A stretch of DNA of 55,909 bases from Bacteroidota bacterium. GTDB lineage: Bacteria; Bacteroidota; Bacteroidia; Chitinophagales; Saprospiraceae. The translations under genes and the position numbers were made by a program. Location of the stretch: contig JAKOXM010000545.1 in NCBI GenBank assembly GCA_029781095.1, forward strand, positions 1 through 55,909, read 5' to 3'. The notes beneath the pieces were generated by a model. That model saw only the letters and a list, made by a program, of their open reading frames with translations. It made no database searches and had not been told where the DNA came from. Below, one piece after another: positions 1 to 10,485 of this stretch; position 1 is the stretch's first letter; each line of letters starts with the position of its first letter.

Positions 1-1098
1 CAGAAATTCCCAGAAATAATGGTCGGTATGGTATTGTTCGAGCGAATACATACCCTGGGCTGCGGCTACAAGGGGTACATTATCAACGATAGCCGACAGG
101 AATCCGATGAGGATGCAGATAACAGTGATGTTTCCTACCGTTCGTTCGAGCCAGGCAGCCATCCCGCTGAGCAGGCCGGTGCTTTGCAGGGCCGCCACCG
201 CGACCAGAATACCGAGAAAAAACAGGACGCTCGGCGAGTCGACTTTTCGCAGTGCATGCACCACCGACCTGGTGCCTTTCTCCACTTCATCTTTCCCGCT
301 GTGCATCAGTTCGGTTACGATCCACATGATACCCAGGCCGAACAACATACCCATAAAAGGCGGCAGGTGCGTCAGGGTTTTGAATACGGGCACAAATATC
401 AGGATGCCGAAGCCGAGGACAAGCACGGTACGGCGCTCGCCTGGCGTGGTATCAGTGTTATCTGCCGCGAGGCGGGCGGGCGGATCTATTTTGCCTTTCA
501 TTTTCGGCGACAGGATCAGGAGGGGCACGAGAAGGCAAACCAGACTCGGCAAAAACAGCATTTTTATGATGTTCAACACCGTTATTTGCCCGCCGATCCA
601 CAACATGGTTGTCGTAACGTCGCCCATCGGCGACCAGGCGCCGCCCGCGTTGGCAGCCAAAACGGTCATTCCGGCGAACAGGAGCCGGTCTTCCCGGCGT
701 CCTGCCAGCTTGCGCAGGAGGCTGACGATAACGATGGTTGTAGTCAGATTGTCAAGTATAGCCGACATAAAAAAAGCGATGCCGCTGATCATCCACAACA
801 AGCGTTTTTTGTCCTGGGTGCGCACGTATTCGGTCACGATCTCGAACCCGTCGTGCGCGTCGATCAGTTCAACGATTACCATGGCGCCGAGCAGGAAAAA
901 CAGGATTTCCGATATCTCGCCCATGTGTTCGGTGAGGCGATGCGACACGGAAGTCGGGTCATCCTGGGCAAGGGCATATACCGTCCAGCAGACCACGCCC
1001 GTCACCAGTGCAATGGCTGCCTTGTCTATTTTCAGCGGATGTTCGAGTGTGATGGCGATATACCCCAGAATGAATGCTATGACTATTAATATTTCCAT
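1..1098 (-). CDS. nhaD: NhaD-type Na+/H+ antiporter (3' end truncated by window edge)
   Basis: Reverse-strand translation from ATG at 1098 is open to the window edge: MEILIVIAFILGYIAITLEHPLKIDKAAIALVTGVVCW...AILDNLTTTIVIV...GGAWSPMGDVTTTMLW...LSAIVDNVPLVAAAQGMYSLEQ. Absent from the ORF track because it runs off the edge; the listed + ORFs 19..1089 and 107..1111 are its shadows. Confidence 0.85.
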   Translation of the reverse strand, partial: MEILIVIAFILGYIAITLEHPLKIDKAAIALVTGVVCWTVYALAQDDPTSVSHRLTEHMGEISEILFFLLGAMVIVELIDAHDGFEIVTEYVRTQDKKRLLWMISGIAFFMSAILDNLTTTIVIVSLLRKLAGRREDRLLFAGMTVLAANAGGAWSPMGDVTTTMLWIGGQITVLNIIKMLFLPSLVCLLVPLLILSPKMKGKIDPPARLAADNTDTTPGERRTVLVLGFGILIFVPVFKTLTHLPPFMGMLFGLGIMWIVTELMHSGKDEVEKGTRSVVHALRKVDSPSVLFFLGILVAVAALQSTGLLSGMAAWLERTVGNITVICILIGFLSAIVDNVPLVAAAQGMYSLEQYHTDHYFWEFL

Positions 1099-1176
1099 AA
1101 TGCAACAGTAAGCCCGCATGATGCACAGGTGCGGGATGAAGTAGGTTAAAACAATTTTTAGACTTGTAAAACGCGG

Positions 1177-2397
1177 CTATTCGCTGCTTTTTTCCACTAT
1201 TTTGTCAATTTCGACCGGCTTGTCGTGGAAGAACAATGCGCCGAACATCATGATGATTCCGGTGGCCAGGATCACAAAAAACAAGACACCCTCATCGAAG
1301 GTTTCGATCCGCACCCATTGCGGTATTTTGTAGAACAGGAGAACGGTGATCAGGCCCCTGGGAATGTAGAAGAGTTCGGGTAAAAGAGTGTATTTGTGCA
1401 AAATGCGAAGATAAATATAACGCAGCACTATCAGGGCCACCACGATAGCGGAGCCCAGTTTCAGTACTTCCAGGTCAAATAATGCTTCGATTTTGATAGA
1501 ATAACCGAAAATAATAAAAAAGAAGGTCCGTATAAGGAACGACGATTCGGCGGTGATCGATTTCAAAAAAGCCGCTACGTCGTTGACGTTTTCGTCGGAA
1601 AAGTAGTTTTTCAGCGGTTTCCAGCGGATCAATTCCCAGTTGTTCACCACCAGACCGAACATGAGAATGGTGATGAGAGATGGCAGGTTCATCATTTTTC
1701 CACCCACGTAGATGACGATCAGAACGGCAAAAACGAGGAAAAACTTGACGTTGACCCTGTTCTTGATCAGCAACATCATCAAAGCGAAACTGACGACAAC
1801 AGACAACACGATGGCTACCGGAATGCTGCCGAGAAACAATGAAACAGAGCGTCCGGTGATGATCTCCCCTGTCGTCAGAAAATTAAATGCCATGATGCCC
1901 AGCACGTCCGAAAATGAGGCTTCGTAGATCAGAAATTCCCGTTTTTCGTCGCTCAGGTGATTTACACTGGGCAAAACGATCGCGCTGCTGACGATACTCA
2001 GCACGATTGCATACACCACGTCATTCGCAAACGATGAATCGGGTATCCACCATTTCAAAATGCCCGCCACGCTGAAGGTTGACAATACGAGTATGATGAA
2101 AGCCGAGGCAAACGAATTCCGGATCAGCGGCAGTTTCTTTCGCGTTACATCCAGATCGAGGCCAGCCTCCAGCACGATCATGATCAGACCGATGGTGCCA
2201 AGTATCTCCACGAACGCCGGCGGTATCTGAAATGAAGGCAGCGTCAGACCTGCCACGTAACGCAGCAGCATGCCCGTGCCCAGCAACAACAACACCGAAG
2301 GGATACGTGTCACGCGGTTGATTACCGAAAACAGGTATGAGAGAATGACCAGCCCGCAAAAAAAGAACAGGACCGTGTAAGAGGAGAGGTTTTCCAT
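1177..2397 (-). CDS. Cation:proton antiporter (CPA family)
   Basis: 406 aa, multi-TM, GTIGLIMIVLEAGLDLD and SDVLGIMAFNFL motifs typical of Na+/H+ exchangers. Confidence 0.85.
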   Translation of the reverse strand: MENLSSYTVLFFFCGLVILSYLFSVINRVTRIPSVLLLLGTGMLLRYVAGLTLPSFQIPPAFVEILGTIGLIMIVLEAGLDLDVTRKKLPLIRNSFASAFIILVLSTFSVAGILKWWIPDSSFANDVVYAIVLSIVSSAIVLPSVNHLSDEKREFLIYEASFSDVLGIMAFNFLTTGEIITGRSVSLFLGSIPVAIVLSVVVSFALMMLLIKNRVNVKFFLVFAVLIVIYVGGKMMNLPSLITILMFGLVVNNWELIRWKPLKNYFSDENVNDVAAFLKSITAESSFLIRTFFFIIFGYSIKIEALFDLEVLKLGSAIVVALIVLRYIYLRILHKYTLLPELFYIPRGLITVLLFYKIPQWVRIETFDEGVLFFVILATGIIMMFGALFFHDKPVEIDKIVEKSSE

Positions 2398-2422
2398 GTG
2401 GGCGAAGATAGGGATAGGGCAA

Positions 2423-4558
2423 TTATTTATTTCTTCTTTGATCTGCTATTGCAAAGCGGATCTTGTCATAATTGAACCGTTCGTTGAAATGCTCGTAAAT
2501 GGCTTTCATCACGTACGGTTCTTCGAAAAGCGGCAACGCGCCCTGTATAATGTCGCATTCTTCGGGCGATACCCACCTGCCGATGTCAAGCGTTTCGCCT
2601 CGTTCGTACATGGTCGCGAGGTGACTCAACACGCTGAGCGTGCTCATCCCGCGCATGTCGGCGATCTCTTCAATTAAATGACCCTTTTTGTACAGGTCCC
2701 AGGTGACAAGCTGGGTGCTGCCGGTCACACGGGCGCCTTCGCCTGTTTTTTCACGAACGAAATTCCGGATCTCTTCGATAAACGCGTCACCGTAAAGTTG
2801 CAGTTTGCGTTCGCCGACGCCGCTCACCGCCATCATATCGGCGTCGGTCAATGGGCGCTTGTCGGCCATATCCACGAGTGTGGCGTCGCTGAAAATCAGG
2901 TAGGGTGGTACGCCCTGCTGCTGTGCGACGCTGCGGCGCAGCACGGTTAGGCGCTGGAACAGTTCCTCTTTGAGCACCTGTGTTTTTGATTTTTCCTGTA
3001 CGCGCGGATGACGCTCCTCGGGTTTGGCTTTGGGTTTCGGCAGCGCAAGTTTTATTTTTTTGCCTTCGTACAGCACCTCGCGTCCCTGTTCGGTCACTTT
3101 AAGGTGGCTGTGGTCGTCATAAGCGATCTCCACGAGGCCGGTATGTAGCATCTGGGAGATCAGAAAAAGCCAGTCTTCGTAGGTGTACTCCTTGCCCGCG
3201 CCGTAGGTTTTGATCTCGTTCCATTTGTTTTCAAACACCTCCCGCCGCTGGCTGCCGCGCAGAATGTCGACCAGAAGGCTCATGCCTACTTTCTCCTGCG
3301 TGCGCGTGATGGCAGAAAGGGCCTTTTGCGCCGCTACCGTGCCGTCGAACTGCTGCGGTGGATTCTGACACACGTCGCAGTTGCCACAGTTGCGGTCATA
3401 GGTTTCGCCGAAATAGTATAGCACCGTTTTCCGGCGGCACACCGGCGCTTCGGCAAACTGGTACATACGGTTCAGTTTGGCGATTTTGAGTTCCTTTTGT
3501 TCGTCGCTGGCCTCGCCTTGCTCGATCATGTCCCGGTACGACGTCACGTCGGCATAACTGAAAAACAGCAATGCCTCTGCGGGCAGTCCGTCGCGGCCGC
3601 TGCGGCCGATTTCCTGGTAGTAGCCTTCCACGTTGCGCGGAAGGTTATAGTGGATCACAAAGCGCACATTGCTTTTATCAATGCCCATACCGAAGGCAAT
3701 GGTAGCACAAACGATGGGCGTGCGGTCATTGATAAAATCCTCCTGCACCTTGCTGCGCTGGGCCGACGACAACTCCGCGTGGTAAAATGACGCCTTGAAC
3801 CCTTTTGTATTGAGTTTGTCGGCCAGGCCTTCGCAGCCTTTACGCGACAGGCAATAGATGATGCCCGACTGGTTGGGGTGCTTTTTCAGGAATTCCACGA
3901 TCTGTTCGAATCGTTTCTGACCCGGGCGTACCTGGAGACTGATGTTGGGCCGGTCGAACGAAGCGATAAACGTGGCGGGGTCACTGAGTTGCAGTTGCTC
4001 GACGATGTCTTTTCGCGTCAGTTTGTCGGCAGTGGCGGTGAGCGCGATGAGCGGCACCTCGGGATATTGCTCTTTCAGAAAGCGCAACTGTGTGTATTCG
4101 GGCCGGAAATCGTGACCCCACGACGAAATACAATGCGCTTCGTCTATTGCAAATAGATTGATTTTCAATCGTTTAAGCAAAGGCTGAAAACCCTGCGACA
4201 CCAGTTTTTCCGGGCTTACGTAAAGCAGTTTTATATATCCCGCGAGGAGCGCAGTTTCCACGTTTCGGATCTGGTCGTTGCTGATCGAACTGTTGATAAA
4301 AGCCGCGGGGATGCCGTTGGCGCTCAGGCCTTCCACCTGGTCTTTCATAAGCGCGATGAGCGGGCTGACCACCACGGCCACGCCGTCCATCGTGATCGCC
4401 GGTATCTGGAAACAGACGCTTTTGCCGCCGCCGGTCGGCATCAGCACCAGCGCGTCGCGTTTGTCGAAAACGGCCTGAATGATTTCGGCCTGCAAGGGGC
4501 GAAAGGCTTCGTAACCGAAATATTTTTTCAGGGCAGCCTGTGCAAGGGAAAGGTTCAT
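2423..4558 (-). CDS. recQ: ATP-dependent DNA helicase RecQ
   Basis: Starts MNLSLAQAALKKYFGYEAFRPLQAEII; MPTGGGKSVCFQIP, DEAHCISSWGHDFRPEY, IGRSGRDGLP, zinc Cys cluster CGNCDVC, HRDC region. ATG at 4558 preferred over upstream 4618. Confidence 0.95.
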   Translation of the reverse strand: MNLSLAQAALKKYFGYEAFRPLQAEIIQAVFDKRDALVLMPTGGGKSVCFQIPAITMDGVAVVVSPLIALMKDQVEGLSANGIPAAFINSSISNDQIRNVETALLAGYIKLLYVSPEKLVSQGFQPLLKRLKINLFAIDEAHCISSWGHDFRPEYTQLRFLKEQYPEVPLIALTATADKLTRKDIVEQLQLSDPATFIASFDRPNISLQVRPGQKRFEQIVEFLKKHPNQSGIIYCLSRKGCEGLADKLNTKGFKASFYHAELSSAQRSKVQEDFINDRTPIVCATIAFGMGIDKSNVRFVIHYNLPRNVEGYYQEIGRSGRDGLPAEALLFFSYADVTSYRDMIEQGEASDEQKELKIAKLNRMYQFAEAPVCRRKTVLYYFGETYDRNCGNCDVCQNPPQQFDGTVAAQKALSAITRTQEKVGMSLLVDILRGSQRREVFENKWNEIKTYGAGKEYTYEDWLFLISQMLHTGLVEIAYDDHSHLKVTEQGREVLYEGKKIKLALPKPKAKPEERHPRVQEKSKTQVLKEELFQRLTVLRRSVAQQQGVPPYLIFSDATLVDMADKRPLTDADMMAVSGVGERKLQLYGDAFIEEIRNFVREKTGEGARVTGSTQLVTWDLYKKGHLIEEIADMRGMSTLSVLSHLATMYERGETLDIGRWVSPEECDIIQGALPLFEEPYVMKAIYEHFNERFNYDKIRFAIADQRRNK

Positions 4559-4683
4559 ATCAGCAGGTTGTAGGTTATAAATCCCGGCAAACTTAAAACA
4601 ATTTGATTTTATATTCAAACCTGCTTTGATAATCAGGCGCCTGTACGCTTCAGATTGTTTTTTTAAAATAATCTTTAAATAAT

Positions 4684-4718
4684 TTGTTTTACAATTAAAA
4701 CAAAACGTTTTATATTTG
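4684..4718 (+). promoter_or_regulatory. Putative Bacteroidota promoter (TTTG ... TATATTTG)
   Basis: TAnnTTTG at 4711-4718 with an upstream TTTG; precedes CDS at 4800. Confidence 0.35.
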
Positions 4719-4799
4719 CTCCGCAGGAAAAATCAAACTGGTTACAAACATCTCTTTTTCAAACACTTTAGTGGAAAACGTTGAAAAAACGCTTCAGCT

Positions 4800-5462
4800 A
4801 TGAAATGGAAATTTATTAAAACAAATTGGTTTTCAATCGCACTCGTGCTGCTGGTACTGGGCGCCATCGTCCGGAAAAACCTGCCTTTTAACACTGCCGG
4901 CCCGGCGTCGCCCAACCGGAAGGACCCAAAGGAAGCCAGCCCGGAAAAGTATACCGCTGCCGGGGGAAAATCCGCAATGGATCTGGTACCGCAAATGTCC
5001 GGCTTGTCGTCGGACCGGCCTGCAGTGGACAAGACGGTTGCCATCGCTTTTGTGCGGCGCTTCGAAAAAGTGGCTATCAGCGAGCGCAAGAAATTCGGGA
5101 TACCCTCGTCAGTATTACTGGCCTGCGCTTACGTGAACAGCTCGGCCGGCCAGCGCAGTTTTGTGGAGCCGAGCAATAATTATTTCGCCCTGCCCTGCAC
5201 ATCCGACTGGGAAGGCGAAACGACCACGGCAGACGGCCGATGCCTGCGCAAATACGAGTCAGCCTGGGCGAGTTTCCGCGACTTCAGCATTTACCTGACG
5301 AGTCAGGAGTGGTTTGGCAGCGTCAAAAAAAGCGCCGGCAAAGACTGGCAGGCCTGGGTAACAGAAATCGCAAAACAGGATATCTCCGATGCGCCGAATT
5401 TTAAAAACGAAATGGAAAAGGCCATAGAGACATTCCGTTTGTACGACCTCGACGAGTTATAA
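4800..5462 (+). CDS. Glucosaminidase-domain protein (FlgJ/LytG-like peptidoglycan hydrolase), N-terminal membrane anchor
   Basis: N-terminal TM; AISERKKFGIPSSVLLACAYVNSSAGQRSFVEPSNNYFALPC...KYESAWASFRDFSIYLTS. Confidence 0.75.
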   Translation: MKWKFIKTNWFSIALVLLVLGAIVRKNLPFNTAGPASPNRKDPKEASPEKYTAAGGKSAMDLVPQMSGLSSDRPAVDKTVAIAFVRRFEKVAISERKKFGIPSSVLLACAYVNSSAGQRSFVEPSNNYFALPCTSDWEGETTTADGRCLRKYESAWASFRDFSIYLTSQEWFGSVKKSAGKDWQAWVTEIAKQDISDAPNFKNEMEKAIETFRLYDLDEL

Positions 5463-5481
5463 GATTGTGGGACCGAAGGTT

Positions 5482-5521
5482 GCGGCCCGGCGGGTATATG
5501 CTCGTCCGGGCCGCTTTTATT
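5482..5521 (+). terminator. Intrinsic terminator after glucosaminidase gene
   Basis: gcggcccgg / ccgggccgc perfect 9-bp stem followed by ttttatttt. Confidence 0.7.
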
Positions 5522-5652
5522 TTGAAGAATGACGATATTTTACATTCATTCCTGTCTCGTGAATTCAACTTTTGGCGTTGGTTATTGTCAAAGCATTCCG
5601 ACAATGAATTTGTCGACCAACAACTGATTTCACCAGCATCTTTATTCCAACT

Positions 5653-6528
5653 ATGAAAATCCGCCTTGTTTACACGTTGTTCTTCGCCAGCTTGTGCGCC
5701 ATAGCCCTCCTTGGCAACAAAAACGGTCGTGCTTCCGACGCCAAAGCCGGCAACACCGGCGCGCCCGGCGACGAAGCCCTGCCCAACGGTACGCCCATTA
5801 CCTGCAGCGGCTGCCATATCGCCAGCCCCATTACCGCTACCATGTCCGTCAGCGTAATTGACAGCTCGGGCAATGCCGTTACGCAATACGTGCCGGGAGA
5901 AAAATATACCGCGCGGGTGGTCATCACACCCACAGCCGGCGTCCCGAAAGGGTATGGATTCCAGATGATCGCGCTCAAAGACGACGGCAATACCGACCTC
6001 GACGGGTTCTCCGACCCCGGCAACCAAATGGTGAATAATTACAAAATCGCCACCATACCCAACGGCCGCACCTACGCCGAGCACGACAATATATCGACAC
6101 CCAACACCTTCAATGTAGTGTGGACGGCGCCTGCAGCCGGTACCGGCAATATTACTTTTTACGCTGCCGGCAATGCAGTCAACAAAAACGGATTGAACAG
6201 CGGCGACGGCGCTGCCGTCACAACCTTGAAATTGACGGAATCGCTCAATGCCGCAACCCAAAACCCGTATGCCGGGAAAATCGGATTACAATTGTGGCCC
6301 AACCCCGCTTCATCGGTTTTACACGCGACATTCAGGTTGCCCGGATCAGGCAACTACCACCTGGCTGCGCGTGACTTGTCCGGCAGAACCATTTGGGAAA
6401 CGGTTCAGCAATTGCCGGCCGGTGAGCAACAAATAGAAATCCCGGTGTCTGCCTGGACGCCCGGGATCTATTTTGTATCGGTTTCAGGAAATGAAGTTTC
6501 GGCGAACGTCAAGGTGGTAAAACACTGA
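5653..6528 (+). CDS. Secreted protein with choice-of-anchor V/Reeler-like domain and T9SS type A sorting domain
   Basis: Signal peptide; GAPGDEALPNGTPITCSGCH; C-terminal LQLWPNPASSVLHATF...GIYFVSVSGNEVSANVKVVKH. Confidence 0.8.
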   Translation: MKIRLVYTLFFASLCAIALLGNKNGRASDAKAGNTGAPGDEALPNGTPITCSGCHIASPITATMSVSVIDSSGNAVTQYVPGEKYTARVVITPTAGVPKGYGFQMIALKDDGNTDLDGFSDPGNQMVNNYKIATIPNGRTYAEHDNISTPNTFNVVWTAPAAGTGNITFYAAGNAVNKNGLNSGDGAAVTTLKLTESLNAATQNPYAGKIGLQLWPNPASSVLHATFRLPGSGNYHLAARDLSGRTIWETVQQLPAGEQQIEIPVSAWTPGIYFVSVSGNEVSANVKVVKH

Positions 6529-6550
6529 CCTTTTTAATTGCCTGAGTATT

Positions 6551-6605
6551 TAGCGCCTGTTCGAAGACCCGGCCGGCACAAAGCCTGGTTTTCGAACAGG
6601 CGCTA
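6551..6605. terminator. Bidirectional terminator between convergent genes
   Basis: Perfect 15-bp inverted repeat tagcgcctgttcgaa (6551-6565) / ttcgaacaggcgcta (6591-6605). Confidence 0.65.
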
Positions 6606-6622
6606 TGAAGCGTGTTTTGTGA

Positions 6623-9049
6623 TCAAAAATCTTCTCCTTCGCCCTGCTTTTTGTCCGATTTTCTCTTTTGCTGATGCAGGCGGTAACTGAACGTCAGGTT
6701 GATCTGGCGTGCCCGCCATTGAAAATCGTTTTCCGTATAAAAGTTATCGCCTTTCGATACAGACTGGTAACGCCGGGTATTGAAAACGTCGGAAACGTTC
6801 AACGTGATGGTACCGTTGTTCTGCAAAATATCCTTGCTGATGGCCAGGTCGAGGAACCAGCGTGGTTTTCGGTAGCCCTGGGTGGTTTGCGCTTTTGCAT
6901 CGTAGTTGCCTCTCAGTTGCAGATCGGTGTTTTTCCAGAAAGTAATGCGCGAAGTCAGGCGGGCAAACCAGCTGTAGGTGTCGCTCTTAAAGGATTCGCC
7001 GAGATTGCCGCCATCGGTGATCGCCCGGAAAAAATTGACATTGCCATCGACTTTCCACCATTTGTAAGGGCTGTAAGCACCTGTAAATTCCGCGCCGAAA
7101 GCGTTTTCCGTTGACAGGTTTTTGGGCAATGTGACAGAATTGCCCTGGTCATCTACCTCCCGGATCCGCTCGATTTTACCCGTGGTATGCCTGTAATATA
7201 GCGTCGAACTCATGGAGGCGTTGTCCATGTATTTGATGTGTCCGAGTTCGTATGAATCCGTGAACTCCGGCTCAAGATCGGGGTTGCCGCTGAAAAAATT
7301 CCGGTTGTCGGTGTATGTAAAGAAGGGGCTCAGGTCTCTGTACTGAGGGCGCCGGACCCGGCGGCTATAACTGGCCTGAACGGCATTTTGCCCCGGCAAA
7401 TCGTACGTAAAATGGGTACTGGGGAAAAGGTTGACGTAATTGCGGGGGTTTACTTCATTGGTTTGCTTCAGGGTAGTGGTCACATCCGTCCATTCGCCCC
7501 GCAGGCCCAACTGGTATGAAAACCGGTTTATTTTATTGCCGAGGATGCCGTAAGCCGCGTGAATATTTTCATTGTAAACGAAATTGTTGTTCAGTCCGGT
7601 GAGGGGTTGCCAGGCATCGTCGGCAAACTGCTCCACGAGGTAGTCATTCGTCATGTCGCGGAAATTGCTGCGCAATCCCGTCTCGAATTTTCCTTCCTTT
7701 CCGAAAGGCTTCACATAATCCAGTTGAAACAATAGTTGTTTTTCCGTCTCAAAGTTGTAGGAGTGTTGAAGCTGATCGGGCTGTCCCGAAGGCGTGTGGT
7801 CGGGCAAAAAAGTGCTTTCGGTAAAATATTGATCGGAATCCTCCCAATTGTCGAGGTACCGGACTTCCGCCACCAGTTCGTGCCCTTCGCGTCCAAACAT
7901 TTTTTTATAGTTCAGCGAATATTCGGAATTGGGCTCAATTTCTTTCTCGTCCTGTGAGCGGGTGCTGATGCCCGTCGGGTTGTCCGTCGAAAAGAGGTAA
8001 TCATAGTAAGCGAGTTCGGAAAGCCGCTTGCTGTTGCTGTGACGCCAGGTGTATGAAGCGGTCAGTATGTTTTTGTCGTTGAAAAAATAATCCAGTCCGC
8101 CCCGGATGTTATTATTATACTGAGGGTTTTTTCGTTCGTTGGTCTGCCGGTAAATAAAGGTGGTATCGGCCGTATACACTTCCTGGTAAACGGAGCCGTC
8201 GCCGCGACTGTCGCGGTAGTTGAGGCCGTAGTTCAGGAAAAAATTCAAATGGTTTTTGCGATAATTGACATTGGCAGACCCGCCGAAATTGGCCGGATTG
8301 CCTGTGATCAGGTCAAAAGAGCCGTTCAGTCCCTGGGTACGTTCCTTTTTCAGAATGATATTGATGATCCCGCCATTACCCTCGGCCTCATAGCGCGCCG
8401 AAGCGTTGGTAATCACTTCCACCCGGTCGATGAGATTGCCCGGTAACTGTCGCAGCCCGTCGGCGCCTTTAAAACTCACCAGTCCCGACGGCTTGCCGTC
8501 GATCAGTATTTTCACATTATTGGTGCCCCGCAAACTGACTGCGCCATCCACATCCACTGATACGGAAGGGATATTGCCGAGTATATCCGCTGCATTGCCA
8601 CCGGCATTTGCGAGGTCCTTGCCAACGTTGAAAATTTTCTTGTCGAGCGCCAGTTGCATGGTACTTTTATCCGCCCTTACCTCCACTTCATCCAGCAATG
8701 CGCTGCCCGGTTGCAGGCCGATATCGCCCAGCGTCACCGGCGTGCCGGAACCTTCCGGCACTTTAATATCAGATAAATAAAACGGGTTGTATGCCAGGAA
8801 TTCAATTTTGGCGAAATAGAGGCCCGGCTTTGCCGAAAGGCTGAAAGCCCCGTCGTCGCCGGCAATAGCCCCGTCGGCAAAGGCACTGTCCGGTTTTGAA
8901 TAAAGGGCAACGGTCGCATAGCCGAGGGGCAGGCCGGTCTGGGCATCGGTCGTTTTACCGGTAATCCTGCTTTTTCCGTCCTGCTGCGCTACGGCGGAAA
9001 AAGTGAAACATAAAAATGAAAAGAAGAGAACGATATGTCGATATGTCAT
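6623..9049 (-). CDS. Outer membrane beta-barrel / TonB-dependent receptor family protein with carboxypeptidase-regulatory-like N-terminus
   Basis: Signal peptide ...SAVAQQ; SRITGKTTDAQTGLPLGYATVALYS; plug-like LRGTNNVKILIDGKPSGL; barrel C-terminus. Confidence 0.85.
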   Translation of the reverse strand: MTYRHIVLFFSFLCFTFSAVAQQDGKSRITGKTTDAQTGLPLGYATVALYSKPDSAFADGAIAGDDGAFSLSAKPGLYFAKIEFLAYNPFYLSDIKVPEGSGTPVTLGDIGLQPGSALLDEVEVRADKSTMQLALDKKIFNVGKDLANAGGNAADILGNIPSVSVDVDGAVSLRGTNNVKILIDGKPSGLVSFKGADGLRQLPGNLIDRVEVITNASARYEAEGNGGIINIILKKERTQGLNGSFDLITGNPANFGGSANVNYRKNHLNFFLNYGLNYRDSRGDGSVYQEVYTADTTFIYRQTNERKNPQYNNNIRGGLDYFFNDKNILTASYTWRHSNSKRLSELAYYDYLFSTDNPTGISTRSQDEKEIEPNSEYSLNYKKMFGREGHELVAEVRYLDNWEDSDQYFTESTFLPDHTPSGQPDQLQHSYNFETEKQLLFQLDYVKPFGKEGKFETGLRSNFRDMTNDYLVEQFADDAWQPLTGLNNNFVYNENIHAAYGILGNKINRFSYQLGLRGEWTDVTTTLKQTNEVNPRNYVNLFPSTHFTYDLPGQNAVQASYSRRVRRPQYRDLSPFFTYTDNRNFFSGNPDLEPEFTDSYELGHIKYMDNASMSSTLYYRHTTGKIERIREVDDQGNSVTLPKNLSTENAFGAEFTGAYSPYKWWKVDGNVNFFRAITDGGNLGESFKSDTYSWFARLTSRITFWKNTDLQLRGNYDAKAQTTQGYRKPRWFLDLAISKDILQNNGTITLNVSDVFNTRRYQSVSKGDNFYTENDFQWRARQINLTFSYRLHQQKRKSDKKQGEGEDF

Positions 9050-9218
9050 GATGAGAAGGCGAGATGGGGGTCTAATTAATTGAAGATTAATGATTTAAAA
9101 TTCCAAGTCTTGAACTCCGGAGGTAGTGCAAACCGGAATTTGCCACAAAGGTAGAGGCCAACTTTGGCGGAACTTTGTAGGCATTTTGAAGGAAATCTGA
9201 AGTGCGTGTTAATAAACG

Positions 9219-10475
9219 TTAAAACTGCACCGACACTTCGTGAACACCCTCTTCATAGGTGTAATGCACGTTCCATCCGTTTACGTCGCATATCTTTTTT
9301 ACGATGGCAAGTCCAAGGCCCAGAGACTTGTCCGTTTGGCTGCTTTTCTGAAAGCGCCCGAAAAGTCGTTCCGTCGGCACGGCAGGTGGGGGACCGGTGT
9401 TGCTGACCACAAACCGGGTCGGGTCGAGTCGTACGTTTATCCAGCCGTCGGGTACATTATGCCTGACAGCGTTTTTCAGCAGATTTCCGATCAGGATATG
9501 AGCCAGCGGGGAGTCGATGCGCAACGGGATATCCGGCGTAATTTCAGTGCTGAAACGCAAACCTTTCATGTCGGCCAACTCTCCGAATATTTGCAGGTCG
9601 GCACTCAGGATCGCTGAAAAATCGACGGGTGTCTGAGGTATGAACTCCTGATTTTCAATCTTGGTTAAAAGCAGCAGGGCTTCTCCCAATTTCGAAAGGC
9701 GCAAAAGCGATTCCTGCGATTCCTGTACAAGTTGTACCTGCGCGTCGTCGAGCCCCGGCGATTCCATGAGCAATTCCAGTTTCCCGCTGGCGACGGCCAG
9801 CGGGGTTTGTATTTCGTGCGAGGCGTTTTCAGAAAACTCTTTCAGGGCGTGGTAATCATTTTTGATTTGAAGCATCATTTCGGCGAGAAAGACATTGAGT
9901 TGCCGGAACTCGGTGGTGGTAGTCGCGGGAAATGCAGGCAGTTCGCTGGCATGCAGGCTGAAATCCTTTATCCTTTCCAGTGTTTTTTCGAAGGGATCGA
10001 GAAGCCATCTTGAAAATAAAAAATTGAATATCAACAAGATACCTCCTAAAACAACAAACAAATCCTGCACTACATTTTTACTGATCCGGCTGATATCGCT
10101 TTGTTCGATGACGACATTCATCAGGATGAATTTGTAAAAATGCCCTCCGATATTTCTGGTAACGCTGAGTTTGCGAAATACTTCGGGGTGTTTCAGTACC
10201 GGGTGGATGGCAATGGTATCTGAAAAAGTGTTTCGCAAATCCGCCGGGATGGCCGAATCCGTCGGAACAACAGACATCATTCTGCTTTGCAGATCGGTTG
10301 CCGGCACGCCGGAGCGAATAATCTGCTCCACCTCGTCGAGGCTTTCTTTCAGGGAAAAATCCGTTTCCCGCTGTACCTCGTACCTGAATTTATGGTATAC
10401 CCGAATGCCGCCGATGCCGAAAGCCACCAGGGCCAGCAACAGATTCAGGATTGTAATTTTGGCAAGCAGTTTCAT
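9219..10475 (-). CDS. Sensor histidine kinase
   Basis: MKLLAKITILNLLLALVAFG; FSENASHEIQTPLAVASGKLELL; N-box ILIGNLLKNAVRHN; SLGLGLAIVKKIC. Confidence 0.9.
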   Translation of the reverse strand: MKLLAKITILNLLLALVAFGIGGIRVYHKFRYEVQRETDFSLKESLDEVEQIIRSGVPATDLQSRMMSVVPTDSAIPADLRNTFSDTIAIHPVLKHPEVFRKLSVTRNIGGHFYKFILMNVVIEQSDISRISKNVVQDLFVVLGGILLIFNFLFSRWLLDPFEKTLERIKDFSLHASELPAFPATTTTEFRQLNVFLAEMMLQIKNDYHALKEFSENASHEIQTPLAVASGKLELLMESPGLDDAQVQLVQESQESLLRLSKLGEALLLLTKIENQEFIPQTPVDFSAILSADLQIFGELADMKGLRFSTEITPDIPLRIDSPLAHILIGNLLKNAVRHNVPDGWINVRLDPTRFVVSNTGPPPAVPTERLFGRFQKSSQTDKSLGLGLAIVKKICDVNGWNVHYTYEEGVHEVSVQF

Positions 10476-10485
10476 ATTTTTGACT

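Noticed and set aside
19-1111. Long + strand ORFs 19..1089 and 107..1111
   Set aside because: Low-complexity, His/Arg-rich translations antisense to a clearly recognisable NhaD coding frame; typical shadow ORFs in GC-rich DNA.
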